Shown piece after piece: positions 4,615 through 5,195 of a DNA stretch of 5,195 bases. The DNA comes from Acidithiobacillus sp. Lineage in GTDB: Bacteria > Pseudomonadota > Gammaproteobacteria > Acidithiobacillales > Acidithiobacillaceae. A model generated the notes under the pieces. The model was not told the origin of the DNA and ran no database searches. It saw nothing but the letters and a program-made list of their open reading frames with translations. The stretch lies in assembly GCA_028065135.1 (NCBI GenBank), contig JAPTWR010000007.1, positions 1 to 5,195 on the forward strand. The letters run 5' to 3'. Made by a program: the position numbers and the translations under genes. Each line of letters begins with the position of its first letter. The stretch's first letter is position 1.

Positions 4615-5195
4615 ACACCGCCCGCGAGATCGTGCAAGAAATCATCGGCGCAGGTGGGCACCTCTGGTTCGATGGCGACCGGGTACGGGGGCGCAATATC
4701 CCCCGCCGCCTGGCGGTTCTGGTCAAAGCAGATGAGGGTGGCATATTGGCCGCGCTGTTATCAGCACCAGCACCGGCCAACTACGCTATCGAGGAACGTC
4801 TGGCGATTCAGGAAGAATCCGCCGAGGTCAGCGACCTACCGGATAAGCCTGTCCCTTCTCTGGAGGAGCAGGCCGAGGCGATTCTGGATAGCTACGGGGC
4901 AGACTGGCAACGCGGCGTTGATGATTTACGGATCATCGCTAAGAATCACGTTTTAGCCGCGCTGGTGGAAAAGATGGGCATTGATGCCACCCAACCCGCC
5001 CGCGTGGATTCTGAGCAAGATATGCCCACTCCTGAACGGGTTACTTGTGGGCAGTGTGTCCGATTCCAACCGGGCACCACGAAGATGGGGATAGGTGTCT
5101 GCCTGGCGACCGCGAACGGATTGCCACCAGCCGGAAGGAATGGCGATTACAAAGCGGCTTACCCAAACGCTCCGCGCTCTTGTCCTGAGTATCGA
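4611..5195 (+). CDS. TubC docking-like plus Cys4 zinc-ribbon-like accessory protein (3' end outside window)
   Basis: The frame opens at an ATG overlapping the DUF3987 stop as ATGA, with a modest GGTGG ribosome site (4602-4606), and stays open for 195 codons to the window edge. Residues 1-50 (NTAREIVQEIIGAGGHLWFDGDRVRG, then a helix ending ILAALL) resemble the TubC N-terminal docking fold: helix, GxxLWxDGDRxR hairpin, final helix. That fold is known from megasynthases and also occurs in phage and island replication genes. Residues 60-100 are acidic and helical. Residues 144-195 carry a probable zinc site: C146 and C149 (TCGQC), C164 (GVCL) and C191 (SCPEY), with a YPNAPRSC motif familiar from small phage and ICE proteins. 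Coupling to the DUF3987 gene suggests an accessory replication or DNA-binding protein. The gene is well supported; the fold calls come from pattern memory and are moderate. Confidence 0.72.
   Translation, partial: MNTAREIVQEIIGAGGHLWFDGDRVRGRNIPRRLAVLVKADEGGILAALLSAPAPANYAIEERLAIQEESAEVSDLPDKPVPSLEEQAEAILDSYGADWQRGVDDLRIIAKNHVLAALVEKMGIDATQPARVDSEQDMPTPERVTCGQCVRFQPGTTKMGIGVCLATANGLPPAGRNGDYKAAYPNAPRSCPEYR

Overview
This window reads as part of an integrated mobile element, most likely a prophage or phage-satellite-like island, in a GC-rich proteobacterium. The host assignment is an inference from base composition, Shine-Dalgarno use and gene families; genus cannot be read from the sequence. 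All supported genes lie on the + strand. No integrase, capsid, tail, terminase, tRNA, rRNA, CRISPR or IS transposase is visible, so the boundaries of the element lie outside the window.

Left region (1-507): a compact string of small genes joined by ATGA stop/start overlaps. First comes the 3' end of a DUF2442-like gene, recognisable only by its last residues, then a complete short DUF2442 protein, then a complete DUF2283 protein. Such small proteins usually sit in toxin-antitoxin-like or stress cassettes, often beside DUF4160 or DUF4258 partners. No partner toxin is inside the window.

Middle (508-1679): a short non-coding gap, then a 324-residue gene with no family I recognise. Its DNA is clearly more AT-rich than its neighbours, which suggests separate acquisition as cargo. 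The gap of about 100 bases after it holds two inverted repeats: one starting on the last base of the stop codon, and one ending just before the next start codon.

Right region (1680-5195): a tightly packed replication and regulation operon. It starts with an AlpA/excisionase-like winged-helix protein. Next is an archaeo-eukaryotic-type (PrimPol-like) primase with FDVDG and SH motifs. Then comes a DUF3987 helicase-like ATPase with a degenerate P-loop and a C-terminal winged helix. The last gene runs off the end and encodes a protein with a TubC-docking-like N-terminus and a four-cysteine C-terminus. Starts and stops overlap or nearly touch, so translation is probably coupled. The likely scheme is that the small DNA-binding protein regulates or assists the element, the primase makes primers, the DUF3987 protein opens or remodels DNA, and the last protein is an accessory factor.

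The most notable non-coding signals are a textbook intrinsic terminator facing the minus strand inside the first codons of the primase gene, a hairpin that would hide the weak ribosome site of the AlpA-like gene, and a sharply AT-rich, inverted-repeat-containing segment at the 3' end of the DUF3987 gene that could be a replication origin.
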